Assembly (NCBI GenBank): GCA_017411835.1
Contig: JAFQPG010000009.1
Location: forward strand, 1 to 35,375
From: Ruminococcus sp.
GTDB taxonomy: Bacteria; Bacillota; Clostridia; Oscillospirales; Acutalibacteraceae
Direction of reading: 5' to 3'
Length of the DNA stretch: 35,375 bases
The translations under genes and the position numbers were made by a program. Below are positions 1 through 7,425 of the stretch, one piece after another. The first letter of the stretch is position 1. Each line of letters begins with the position of its first letter. The notes below the pieces were generated by a model, which saw nothing but the letters and a program-made list of their open reading frames with translations, had not been told where the DNA came from and searched no databases.

Positions 1-1
1 A

Positions 2-205
2 ATCATTTTAAGACTTGACAGGATGATGGTTGAAAGAAAAATGTCCTTAAATGAGCTGGCCGAGCGTGTGGGCATTTCCAATGTCAATCTGTCCAAGATC
101 AAAAACAATAAGGTTACGGCTATCCGTTTTGCTACCCTTGCGGCGATCTGTGAGGTGCTCGATTGCGAAGCGGGAGATATTTTGGAATTTCAAAAAGAAG
201 GTTGA
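2..205 (+). CDS. Small Xre-family HTH regulator, 5' end outside window
   Basis: A small Cro/C1-type DNA-binding protein. The helix-turn-helix reads SLNELAERVGISNVNLSKIKN, and the C-terminal part (LAAICEVLDCEAGDILEF) is typical of the short stand-alone Xre proteins of Firmicutes mobile elements. The reading frame is open back to the first bases (IILRLDRMMVERK), a usual N-terminus for this family, so the true start probably lies just left of the window rather than at the internal ATG at 23. Two nearby features, a terminator hairpin and an unrelated gene, follow directly, so it is probably the last gene of its transcript. Role inferred: regulation within the mobile element. Confidence 0.8.
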   Translation: MILRLDRMMVERKMSLNELAERVGISNVNLSKIKNNKVTAIRFATLAAICEVLDCEAGDILEFQKEG

Positions 206-209
206 TATG

Positions 210-236
210 AAAGCGTCGCTTCGGCGGCGCTTTTTG
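210..236 (+). terminator. Rho-independent terminator after the Xre gene
   Basis: AAAGCGTCGC, TTCG loop, GCGGCGCTTT, followed by a T run. The UUCG tetraloop gives a very stable hairpin five bases after the stop codon. Confidence 0.85.
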
Positions 237-315
237 CTTTTTATATCGAAAAACGCTGGACTTGTGAAAGGTGTTGTGGTATGTATTTGTGTTGCAAAAA
301 GGAGGTGCAACGCAC

Positions 316-600
316 ATGACAACACTCGAAGATTTGTATTACGGCAACATCAGTCCGCACGAAAGGTACATAAAGCGCGGTTCGAGAGTTGACCAACTCG
401 TAAAGCTCATATGCAAAAACGAGGAAAGCCTAACAGCAACGCTGACCGAACAGCAGAAAGAAACTTTTGAGAAATTCAAGGACTGCCAAAGCGAGCTGTC
501 GGGACTGACAGAACGTGATGCATTCAGGGACGGCTTCATCCTTGCAGTGCGAATAATGGTAGAAGCAATGGAAGGGTTAGAAATGGTGGAAGATATATGA
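316..600 (+). CDS. DUF6809-like small protein
   Basis: A 94-residue protein beginning MTTLEDLYYGNISPHER, a pattern I associate with the DUF6809 family of small Clostridia mobile-element proteins; its function is unknown. The start is fixed by GGAGG at 301-305, ten bases before the ATG; an upstream in-frame start at 271 has no such site. Mostly helical and charged, with no signal peptide or membrane segment. Its stop codon overlaps the ATG of the next gene (ATGA), so the two are probably translationally coupled. Confidence 0.65.
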   Translation: MTTLEDLYYGNISPHERYIKRGSRVDQLVKLICKNEESLTATLTEQQKETFEKFKDCQSELSGLTERDAFRDGFILAVRIMVEAMEGLEMVEDI

Positions 601-1457
601 AAAAGATAATATTGCTTCTTCTCTGCTGTGGGGTGCTAATTGGTATGGTGGGATGCGGTGGCAACACCGCACCTCCGCCTACCGAAAGTCCGCCGATAAC
701 GGTATCGGAAATGATAATAACAGAAACACCTACCCAAACACCACCGCCTGTAACGGCGGTTGAGCCGACAGAGAAAGAAAAAGAACCTCCCTCGACCGAG
801 AGCAAGGAGCAGCCGACAGAACCGAGTACGACCGCTACAGAGCCTACAACAACAGCAAAGCCGACGGAAGAACCCGAACCTACGGTAACCACAAAACCGA
901 CCGAGCCATCGGCGGTGGAAAATACCGAGGGAAACGGTTGCATCACCATAGTGGAAACGGATGATCCGCCTACAGAAGAAATTATAATACCTCCCAAGCC
1001 AAGTGCGGATTTTGTGGCGCAAAAGGTCGCAGAATACATAAATCAGTTCCGCACCGAGCAGGGCGATGTGACCGCAACGGTTATCCCCGGACTGACCGAA
1101 TACTGCAAATACCGATGCACACAACTTAAAACAAATTTTGCTCACGATACCACAGACCAAAGAGCAGCCGCCGAAGCCTTGCAGTACGGCGAATATGTGG
1201 ACTGGTCACTATATGGTATCGAAGGCGAAGAAAACTATTATACCGCTAATGTGCGCGAAGCCATCGGCAAAGGCAATTGGGGTGGCACGGCTGATGAGAT
1301 AGCCTACTCTATAGCAAACGGTTTCCGAAACAGCAAAGGACACTGGTCGTATGTCGGCAGCTCCAAGTACACCTATATGGCAGTCGGAGTAATGTATGAC
1401 GGATATTACTGGTACGTCTGCGTATGTATGGACTCTGAAAATACAGACCTAAAATAA
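597..1457 (+). CDS. Secreted lipoprotein with C-terminal CAP/SCP-like domain
   Basis: A 286-residue predicted lipoprotein. A hydrophobic signal ends in a lipobox with Cys20 (IGMVGC). Residues of about 25-125 form a Pro/Thr/Glu-rich linker that would hold the rest away from the membrane. The C-terminal 150 residues resemble the CAP (SCP/PR-1) fold: AEYINQFRTEQG at the start, AHDTTDQRAAAEALQYGEY in the middle, and a tail with GHWSYVGSSKYTYMAVGV followed by a strand of aromatic residues. The active-site His/Glu set of classical CAP proteins is only partly recognisable. It is probably a surface or wall-associated cargo protein of the element; the substrate is unknown. It overlaps the upstream DUF6809-like gene by four bases and is followed by a strong terminator. 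Confidence 0.7.
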   Translation: MKKIILLLLCCGVLIGMVGCGGNTAPPPTESPPITVSEMIITETPTQTPPPVTAVEPTEKEKEPPSTESKEQPTEPSTTATEPTTTAKPTEEPEPTVTTKPTEPSAVENTEGNGCITIVETDDPPTEEIIIPPKPSADFVAQKVAEYINQFRTEQGDVTATVIPGLTEYCKYRCTQLKTNFAHDTTDQRAAAEALQYGEYVDWSLYGIEGEENYYTANVREAIGKGNWGGTADEIAYSIANGFRNSKGHWSYVGSSKYTYMAVGVMYDGYYWYVCVCMDSENTDLK

Positions 1458-1466
1458 GCATAAAAA

Positions 1467-1528
1467 TACCCACTGGATGCGGCGGTTATTCACGAAACCT
1501 CGCCACAACATCCAGTGGGTAATTTTTT
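1467..1528 (+). terminator. Terminator after the CAP lipoprotein
   Basis: Perfect 13-bp inverted repeat (TACCCACTGGATG at 1467-1479, complement at 1509-1521) with a nested GGCG/CGCC stem in the loop, followed by a run of T. Confidence 0.85.
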
Positions 1529-1539
1529 AATTTGCCTTT

Positions 1540-1570
1540 GTAGCCGTTTGTTTTATCTGAAACGGCCTAC
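1540..1570 (-). terminator. Hairpin downstream of the sigma-factor gene
   Basis: GTAGCCGTTT at 1540-1549 pairs with AAACGGCCTAC at 1560-1570 with one bulge. It sits about 40 bp past the stop of the minus-strand sigma-factor gene. There is no clean U-tract, so the terminator role is tentative. Confidence 0.4.
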
Positions 1571-1609
1571 GGGTCGATAAAACTATTTCTGTTCGATTGT
1601 ACGGGGGGG

Positions 1610-2464
1610 TTATTCGTGATATCGTTCCGCCTCGCGCATTACTGTGCGATAAACTGACCTCCATAATCGCAAACTGCTTTCGGGATATTTTTCACGCATC
1701 TTACGAACTGCTGCCTTCCGAGCCTTTATTATTCCGTCCGGCTTCATCATATGTTCCAAGCAAAGCTCGTCAAGGTCGATATGCTTATAACCGAAAAGCG
1801 CGAATGAATGTCCGAGAATTTCTCTGTCTTTTTTCGGCAGCGCCTCAAATAACTCCTTTAAAAATTCAAGGCAAAGCTTATGATATACAATTCTGTCAGT
1901 GGATGCCGAGGACTTGTTCGGCATCAGACGCTCATACGGGTCATACGGCTCTCCGTCCTCGTAAGGCACAAGGTCATATACCGAAAGAAAGTGAGTGTTA
2001 TATCCTATATGCCGAGCAACATCCTCAATGGAAATGCCAAGATCCTTTGCAATTTCTTCCGGCTCCTTGCCTGTATCGTAATATAATTGCTGTGCTTTCC
2101 GCAGCTCCGCCATATCCTCAGGATCAAAGAAAAGAACACCGAGATTGCATTCCATCCACCGATACATAGCACCCTTCAGGCGCGGATAAAAATAGGTGGT
2201 GAGCTTTGCCCGTTCCGGTTCGTATTTCTTTTTGCGAAGGAGAGAGAAAAACTCAAGCATACCTTCGTAAAAAAGTTCATTCACAACATATTTGGAATGT
2301 GCCGTCAGTTTATTCGGATGCTCCGCACTTTTATTATAACAGTTAAAATTTGCGGCAACTTCCTTTGCGATACTGAGGATAAAACCGATATTTTTATTAT
2401 AAAGTTTCTCTAAAATCGTTTCGTCGCCGTCATAGAACTTTAAAATTAATTCTTCGTTGGTCAT
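1610..2464 (-). CDS. Sigma-70-family RNA polymerase sigma factor (element-encoded)
   Basis: A 284-residue protein. The N-terminal half looks like sigma region 2: LILKFYDGDETILEKLYNKN, followed by the aromatic and acidic block FFSLLRKKKYEPERAKLTTY, then YPRLKGAMYRWM. The middle (GKEPEEIAKDLGISIEDVARH) is a region-3-like HTH. The C-terminal part (ALPKKDREILGHSFALFG) resembles the start of region 4, but the DNA-binding helix after it is atypical and extended. Such sigma factors are common in Firmicutes conjugative and mobilizable elements. It has its own GGAGGTGAG site before the ATG at 2464 and is transcribed with the DUF6076-like gene upstream (55-bp gap). Promoter targets cannot be seen. Confidence 0.75.
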   Translation of the reverse strand: MTNEELILKFYDGDETILEKLYNKNIGFILSIAKEVAANFNCYNKSAEHPNKLTAHSKYVVNELFYEGMLEFFSLLRKKKYEPERAKLTTYFYPRLKGAMYRWMECNLGVLFFDPEDMAELRKAQQLYYDTGKEPEEIAKDLGISIEDVARHIGYNTHFLSVYDLVPYEDGEPYDPYERLMPNKSSASTDRIVYHKLCLEFLKELFEALPKKDREILGHSFALFGYKHIDLDELCLEHMMKPDGIIKARKAAVRKMREKYPESSLRLWRSVYRTVMREAERYHE

Positions 2465-2519
2465 AAGCTCACCTCCTCCACTATAATTCTAACAAACGAT
2501 GTGTACCATAAACCGTACT

Positions 2520-3833
2520 TTACTCAGACTTCGGTCTGCCGCGCGGTTTGGTTTTACGAACAACATCACACAACGGATATAGATTTTTAGATGCAAGTTG
2601 GTCTTCAAATTCTTCGTTTGACGTTCCTGATCTCACGGTTGCATCGTAATATAAATCCTGCGCCGTGCGGTATAATTTATATTTTTCTTCCTGTGTTATC
2701 ACTCCCCGTGAGAAATCTTTGTCGATGCGCAGATAACAACGGCGAAGTGATTGTGCCTTGGGGTTGTCCGCTTGTAATTCTTTTATTCCCTTGCGGTGAT
2801 AACCAAGCTGAGCACAGGTGTACTTGGGATTATCAGGCGCAGGGTTGTCGCAATACTTGGTGTGGTATCCCTTTTTCAATAGAAAATATCTGCCGCAGTA
2901 TTCGCATTTGCGGATAATATATCCAGTTTCCAATGCCTTGTAAAAATCCATTTTAAGCAGTGCCTGTAATGACTCTACCTCATAATACTGATAGATTTTA
3001 TATTCACCCGACCCCTCAAAAGTTTCCCTCGGCATATGGCGAAGAATCACCGGATCGTTAGCGGTGAAGTATCCCGAACCCTCAACCGGATTGGCGATAA
3101 ACTTTTCAGCGCGGGGATGGTTAAACAAGTCGTCAAGAGCCATTGCATAGTTGTTGGCATCAAGTTTATTCAGGGAGGACAAAAAGATTTTTATGAAATT
3201 AAATATCGTTGTATTGAACGAGTTTATATCGTAAAGCGCCTTTGCATACGCATCACAGTAGTCCTTATAATACTTCCACTTAACTGCAATGTTGCCCGGA
3301 TAAATCAGCAATGCTCTCGTTTTTTCAGGTGGCAGTTCAGGAATCGGTGGTTGCGGTGTTGTAACATAAAACTCCTTACCCGTTGTTGTGTTTTTGAAAT
3401 AATCTTTATTTATGCCGCCGTAATTATTTGGATTATCAAGGTAATCTTCATAAGCGGTAATTTTGTTCAGAACCTCAATATCGTGTTCAGAAAGTTCACA
3501 ATCATCCGTTTCAAACATCGATTGCTGTGCTGTAAACTGTTCCGCCTCTGCAAAAATATCGGTCTCCTCTCGCACAAGTCTAAGGCAAGGAAACTCACAA
3601 ATCATAGCATCGAGCTTTATATATTCCTCGTTAGCATAATACCAATCGGAAAGTTTTTTACTCCGCACATATTCTTTCAACTTGCTTTGTGCGAGTTCTA
3701 ACTGCTTACGCATAGCCGCATATTTATCTTTAGGAAGATTTAAAAACTCGGTTGTAAGGTCGCCGAGCGAAAACTTTTTACCGTTAATCTCGATGTGTTT
3801 ATCACCGATACAAAAAGATATACATCCGAACAA
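2520..3833 (-). CDS. DUF6076-like protein with C-terminal zinc-finger region
   Basis: A protein of about 437 residues of unknown function that resembles the DUF6076 family of clostridial mobile elements. The C-terminal third has a Cys-rich segment, CEYCGRYFLLKKGYHTKYC with a later C, consistent with a zinc-binding knuckle, followed by a basic tail (RKTKPRGRPKSE) with an AT-hook-like RGRP. The N-terminal two thirds are alpha/beta with no recognisable catalytic motif. I chose a TTG start at 3833: AGGAGG lies at 3841-3846, seven bases upstream, and the longer frame to 3923 has no ribosome site. It lies 55 bp upstream of the sigma-factor gene on the same strand. A nucleic-acid-binding role is inference. 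Confidence 0.65.
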   Translation of the reverse strand: MFGCISFCIGDKHIEINGKKFSLGDLTTEFLNLPKDKYAAMRKQLELAQSKLKEYVRSKKLSDWYYANEEYIKLDAMICEFPCLRLVREETDIFAEAEQFTAQQSMFETDDCELSEHDIEVLNKITAYEDYLDNPNNYGGINKDYFKNTTTGKEFYVTTPQPPIPELPPEKTRALLIYPGNIAVKWKYYKDYCDAYAKALYDINSFNTTIFNFIKIFLSSLNKLDANNYAMALDDLFNHPRAEKFIANPVEGSGYFTANDPVILRHMPRETFEGSGEYKIYQYYEVESLQALLKMDFYKALETGYIIRKCEYCGRYFLLKKGYHTKYCDNPAPDNPKYTCAQLGYHRKGIKELQADNPKAQSLRRCYLRIDKDFSRGVITQEEKYKLYRTAQDLYYDATVRSGTSNEEFEDQLASKNLYPLCDVVRKTKPRGRPKSE

Positions 3834-3927
3834 GAGAACACCTCCTAACTTTAATTTGTCAGTAAATAGTTTTATATTGTATATGACAATTATTATTTTA
3901 TCATTTTTTCTTACACAATACAAGTAG

Positions 3928-3968
3928 AAGGGCGAAAGTCAGAGTAAAAAACTTTGACTCTCGCCCTT
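3928..3968. terminator. Long hairpin between divergent element genes
   Basis: An 18-bp stem with one mismatch and one wobble (AAGGGCGAAAGTCAGAGT paired to ACTTTGACTCTCGCCCTT) around a five-A loop. It lies upstream of the AAA ATPase ribosome site and downstream of nothing on the plus strand. It may stop read-through into the replication gene, or act as a leader structure. Confidence 0.5.
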
Positions 3969-3994
3969 ACTTTATTTTAAGGAGGTGTTTTCAG

Positions 3995-5032
3995 ATGACT
4001 GAAAACAAACCCCAACTCACCGTTATAGATGGTGAAACCCTAATGGATACAAGACTGGAACCGACCAAGTTTTGTATCGACACTCTGCTGCCGCAAGGAA
4101 TAACAATCCTCGGCGGCGCACCTAAAATCGGTAAATCGTGGTGGGTGTTGGATATATGTATCCGCATCGCCAAAGGAGAAAGCGTATGGGATATGCCAAC
4201 CACCAAAGGTACAACGCTGTATCTTTGCTTGGAAGATACGCTCAGGCGTGTGCAAGAGCGACTGTGTTTAATCACAGATGACGTCCCCTCCAACGCTTTC
4301 TTTGCAACGGCGGCGAACACACTTGCCGAAGGTCTCTGCGATGAAATCCGTGCGTTCGTAAAAGAGCATCCCGACACCGTTCTCGTTGCAATCGATACTT
4401 TTCAGATTGTGCGTAACGGCGGTGTGGATACCTCTTACGGTAACGACTACGATGAAATCCGTCAGATGAAGCAGTTGGCAGACGAGCTTAATATCTCTCT
4501 TCTGCTGGTGCATCACCTTCGTAAGCAAGGCGACAGCGATCCGCTGAACAAGCTGTCAGGCACGACCGGAATCGTAGGCGCAGTCGATTCGGTGTTCGTA
4601 CTTGACAAAAGCAAACGCAGTGAAAACCTTGCCACACTCGTTTGCACGGGTAGAGATATTGAGCATCGGCAGTTGGAACTAAAGTTCTCAAACAAGGATT
4701 TCGTATGGAAACTGAAATCTGATAGTCGAGAGCAACCCGAAAAATTGTTACCGCCGGAGATGGAATTACTCATTCAGTTTATGAAAGAGCAAGAAAATTT
4801 CGTAGGCGGTAACAGTGAGTTCGTGGAACTGTTCAATAGGCTGACCGACAGTGATGTTACGGTCAAAGGCTTCAAGCAAATGATGAACCGTTGGCGGTAC
4901 GACCTTGAAAACTTAGGTGTGCATTACCGTGACCACCGTAGCAACGGCGCACGGCTATTGGAAGTGAAATATATTTCTTCTGCTGTGGGCAGTGACGAAA
5001 GTGCCGTAAGTGACGAAACAAATTCGGTGTAG
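3995..5032 (+). CDS. RepA-like AAA family ATPase (DnaB/RecA fold)
   Basis: A 345-residue ATPase of the RepA/AAA_25 type found in mobilizable elements and small plasmids. Walker A is GAPKIGKS at residues 41-48. LYLCLED at about 75-81 is the next conserved strand and TVLVAIDTF with Asp134 is Walker B. The motif LLLVHHLRKQGD near 170-180 matches the sensor/His motif of RepA-type hexameric helicases. The C-terminal 80 residues look like a winged-helix domain. Likely role: helicase or initiator for element replication after excision or transfer. AAGGAGG sits nine bases before the ATG. It is followed by a gene-poor stretch and then the mobilization genes. Confidence 0.8.
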   Translation: MTENKPQLTVIDGETLMDTRLEPTKFCIDTLLPQGITILGGAPKIGKSWWVLDICIRIAKGESVWDMPTTKGTTLYLCLEDTLRRVQERLCLITDDVPSNAFFATAANTLAEGLCDEIRAFVKEHPDTVLVAIDTFQIVRNGGVDTSYGNDYDEIRQMKQLADELNISLLLVHHLRKQGDSDPLNKLSGTTGIVGAVDSVFVLDKSKRSENLATLVCTGRDIEHRQLELKFSNKDFVWKLKSDSREQPEKLLPPEMELLIQFMKEQENFVGGNSEFVELFNRLTDSDVTVKGFKQMMNRWRYDLENLGVHYRDHRSNGARLLEVKYISSAVGSDESAVSDETNSV

Positions 5033-5353
5033 AAAACATTCGTCACTTTCGTCCCTTGCGTTCCTTGAAGCGACTGTCCGCCCGTTTGCCGAAAGGTTTG
5101 CGAGTTGGAGTAAACACCCGAACGCCTCGCTTAAAACGCAATACAGGGCAAATGTGGGCCGAGTGTGCGGAGATTTGTCGCTGAAAGTTATTCGTAAAAC
5201 GATAAAAACTACCGCATTTTATTTCTCTCCTTTAGGAGAGAACCAGCATCGCCTTTGGCTGTACGACCACCGCTAAAGCGGCGCCCGCGCCTTCGACTGC
5301 TTTTATTGGGCAGAAGCCCAAACCCACTTTATTTTTTGAAAGGAATGATTTTT
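5033..5353 (+). other. Candidate origin of transfer (oriT)
   Basis: A 320-bp stretch without a convincing gene directly upstream of mobC and the relaxase, the usual place for oriT. It holds three perfect inverted repeats: TCTCTCC/GGAGAGA (5224-5241), CCGC/GCGG (5270-5281) and TTGGGC/GCCCAA (5306-5321). The local composition is more GC-rich than the flanks. The nic site cannot be assigned by eye. Confidence 0.4.
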
Positions 5354-5656
5354 ATGAAAAGCAAACGCTTTAATTTCAGAGTCACCGATACTATGGATGC
5401 TCTGATCCGCAAAAAAGCCGCAGATGCCGGAATGAGCATTACCGACTATATCATACTCTGCACCATTGATAAAAAGGTAATCAATTATGACGGTCTGCGC
5501 GAACTGACCACACAGGTAAAAAAGCTCGGCAACAATGTAAACCAGTTGCTGATACTCTCCCGTCAAGGAAGAATCAACACCGTAAATCTTACCGCCACCC
5601 AAGAGGAACTAAGAAAGATTTACGAACTACTTGCCGAGCAGCTTCCAAGGAGGTAA
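5354..5656 (+). CDS. mobC: MobC-family mobilization (relaxosome accessory) protein
   Basis: A 100-residue basic protein. The N-terminus, KRFNFRVTDTMDALIRKKAADAGMSITDYI, is a ribbon-helix-helix-like DNA-binding start. The middle, LTTQVKKLGNNVNQL, is the MobC hallmark, followed by a helical tail. MobC proteins bind oriT beside the nick and help the relaxase open the strands. I place the start at 5354: GAAAGGA ends ten bases upstream, and a possible ATG at 5345 overlaps that site. It ends two bases before the relaxase gene, with the GGAGG for the relaxase inside its last codons, so the two are coupled. Confidence 0.85.
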   Translation: MKSKRFNFRVTDTMDALIRKKAADAGMSITDYIILCTIDKKVINYDGLRELTTQVKKLGNNVNQLLILSRQGRINTVNLTATQEELRKIYELLAEQLPRR

Positions 5657-5658
5657 CG

Positions 5659-7038
5659 ATGGCTATTGTTCATTTCGTAAATTACAAAAAGCCTCAGACC
5701 TCAAAAGGAATGGGATATGTTCTGCAATACACAATGCAGGACGAAAAAACAGTTGCCGATGACGGCAATAAGTATGTGACAGGTATTAACTGCACACCGC
5801 AGTCTGCCTATACTGAGTTTAATAACACCAAGCGGTTATATAACAAAACGGATAACAGACTGTTCTATCATTTCGTTCAATCCTTTTCGGTGGATGAAAA
5901 TATATCACCGCAAACGGCACACGAAATAGCAGTTAGATTTGCTGAGGAAACTGAAAAGTTTTCCGGCTTCGAAATCGTAGTGTCCACCCATTGCGACCGT
6001 GACCATATCCACTCGCATTTTGTTATGAACAGCGTAAACGCAGAAAGCGGTAGAAAGTTTCACATCAGCGAAAGTGAGGTTGAAATGCTGATGCAGAAAT
6101 CGGATGCCCTCTGCCTTGAATATGGACTGTCGGTTTTGAAGCCCAAACCGACCACCGAGAGAGCTAAGCCGATGAACGATCGAGAATATCGGTCTGCCGA
6201 AAAAGGCGAGAGTTGGAAGATACGGCTTGAAGCCGTAATCTCCAATGCAATGCAAACTGCTGCTTCAAAAGAGCATTTTATTATGCTGATGGAAGCGGAA
6301 GGTTACGGTGTCAAGTGGACGGACACCCGTAAGAATATAACCTACACCACTCCCGAAGGCAAAGCCTGTCGGGATAGCAAATTGCACCTAACAAAATTCT
6401 TAAAGGAGAACATGACAAATGAGTTTTACTACCGAGAAGAAATCACCGCAAGATTTAATAGCCGAAGCACAACAGAAGATCAGCGCCGCCGAAAAGGTTC
6501 ATCCTTGTGTGGCGGTGACCGAGCCGAACTGGATGGCAATGATATCTACGCAGAAAGCACAGATAAAACTGCTACAGGATATTCAGAACACTCTGCCTAC
6601 GCTGACGACCGAGAAAGAACTGAAAGCGTATATGGACGAGCAACTGAGGGTGCTGATACAGTACACCAAGCAGACAAAAGAAGCGACCGAACAGTTTCAG
6701 GTGGCGATGGAAACATCGGCGGCGGAACTAAACAAGAGTATTCATCAGTTGATAACGGATACCGAGAAACAGGTTGGGAGAATGAGCGAGAGTTGTTCGA
6801 ACAACATCTCTATGCTTCGCAGTACGGCGGAGGACAAACTGGAGAGGCATACGAACAAGCTGTTCTGGATATCTCTGATACCTTCGGCGGTGCTCATAGT
6901 GTTGGAACTGATGCGGCATATCTTATCGGCGATATCGGTAATATAATTGACGAGGATGCTCCCGTGGAAGATTGCACCACCAAGCATTACCCGACTGAGC
7001 GTAAGAAAAAGCAAGGCCCCGTAATGAGCGGGATGTAA
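5659..7038 (+). CDS. MobA/VirD2-type relaxase
   Basis: A 459-residue relaxase that nicks oriT and pilots the strand during mobilization. The N-terminal 240 residues form the Relaxase/Mobilisation nuclease domain. The metal-binding three-His motif is HCDRDHIHSHF, followed by the strand FVMNSVNAESGRKFH; candidate catalytic Tyr residues lie in the N-terminal 60 residues. After about residue 255 the sequence becomes Gly/Asp/Glu/Thr-rich and looks disordered, exactly where another gene overlaps it in a second frame. The last 90 bases lie beyond that overlap. It is translated directly after mobC and ends at a strong terminator. Confidence 0.88.
   Translation: MAIVHFVNYKKPQTSKGMGYVLQYTMQDEKTVADDGNKYVTGINCTPQSAYTEFNNTKRLYNKTDNRLFYHFVQSFSVDENISPQTAHEIAVRFAEETEKFSGFEIVVSTHCDRDHIHSHFVMNSVNAESGRKFHISESEVEMLMQKSDALCLEYGLSVLKPKPTTERAKPMNDREYRSAEKGESWKIRLEAVISNAMQTAASKEHFIMLMEAEGYGVKWTDTRKNITYTTPEGKACRDSKLHLTKFLKENMTNEFYYREEITARFNSRSTTEDQRRRKGSSLCGGDRAELDGNDIYAESTDKTATGYSEHSAYADDRERTESVYGRATEGADTVHQADKRSDRTVSGGDGNIGGGTKQEYSSVDNGYRETGWENERELFEQHLYASQYGGGQTGEAYEQAVLDISDTFGGAHSVGTDAAYLIGDIGNIIDEDAPVEDCTTKHYPTERKKKQGPVMSGM
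6419..6946 (+). CDS. Embedded coiled-coil/membrane protein (MobB/MbeB-like position)
   Basis: A 175-residue protein encoded wholly inside the relaxase gene in another frame. It has its own site, AAAGGAG, about ten bases before the ATG. The sequence is helical and Gln/Glu/Lys-rich for about 140 residues (TTEKELKAYMDEQLRVLIQY, TSAAELNKSIHQLITDTEKQ) and ends in one membrane segment (LFWISLIPSAVLIVLELM). This composition fits a real protein much better than a chance frame, and the relaxase frame is low-complexity here. In ColE1-type plasmids, mbeB and mbeD lie out of frame within mbeA and assist mobilization; a similar job is inferred here from position and architecture, not from sequence match. 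Confidence 0.72.
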   Translation: MSFTTEKKSPQDLIAEAQQKISAAEKVHPCVAVTEPNWMAMISTQKAQIKLLQDIQNTLPTLTTEKELKAYMDEQLRVLIQYTKQTKEATEQFQVAMETSAAELNKSIHQLITDTEKQVGRMSESCSNNISMLRSTAEDKLERHTNKLFWISLIPSAVLIVLELMRHILSAISVI

Positions 7039-7074
7039 GAGCGTGAGAAAAACTCTAATCTCACGCTCTTTTTT
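7037..7074 (+). terminator. Terminator after the relaxase
   Basis: AAGAGCGTGAGA and TCTCACGCTCTT form a perfect 12-bp stem with a ten-base loop and a T run. The first arm overlaps the relaxase stop codon. Confidence 0.9.
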
Positions 7075-7111
7075 ATGCCTACTTTTAACTTTAAGAAAGG
7101 ACATTGATTTT

Positions 7112-7321
7112 ATGAACGAAAAAAAGTATATCACTGCTGCGGAGAACGCACAGAAAGATAACATTCCCGAAGATTGCAGATACACCTATTTTGCAAGGAC
7201 GGTAGTTGTGGACGGTGCGAGATACCCCGTTATATCCGCAATACCGATTGCTTCAAATGAACTGCACATTGACTGTGCTGAAGATAAAATCCTTCAGCTT
7301 ATAACCGGCGAAAAAAATTAA
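7112..7321 (+). CDS. Small transposon protein, TnpW-like
   Basis: A 69-residue protein that sits between the mobilization genes and the recombinase. The C-terminal part (PIASNELHIDCAEDKILQLI) resembles the end of TnpW-family proteins from Tn4451/TndX-type elements, where a short TnpW gene also lies next to the large serine recombinase. The match is partial and rests on memory. The start at 7112 has AGAAAGGA nine bases upstream; the longer frame from 7043 runs through the terminator hairpin and is unlikely. Function unknown. Confidence 0.55.
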   Translation: MNEKKYITAAENAQKDNIPEDCRYTYFARTVVVDGARYPVISAIPIASNELHIDCAEDKILQLITGEKN

Positions 7322-7425
7322 CAGTTTTGTCGCTGGACTTTGAAACCGAGTAGTGATATGGTGTTGCTGTATCCTACTCGGTTTGATTTTACAGAGCCGC
7401 ACTCGGCTCGGAAAGGATACGAATA

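Noticed and set aside
536-1160. Long antisense frames opposite the CAP lipoprotein
   Set aside because: They mirror the Pro/Thr/Glu-rich linker and give low-complexity Val/Ser/Gly or Arg/Cys proteins with no ribosome site.
3036-3701. 221-codon plus-strand frame opposite the DUF6076-like gene
   Set aside because: Ile/Cys/Arg-rich shadow of a clear minus-strand gene; no ribosome site.
5010-5276. 88-codon frame after the RepA-like gene
   Set aside because: It has no ribosome site, no family-like composition, and runs through the inverted repeats of the candidate oriT.
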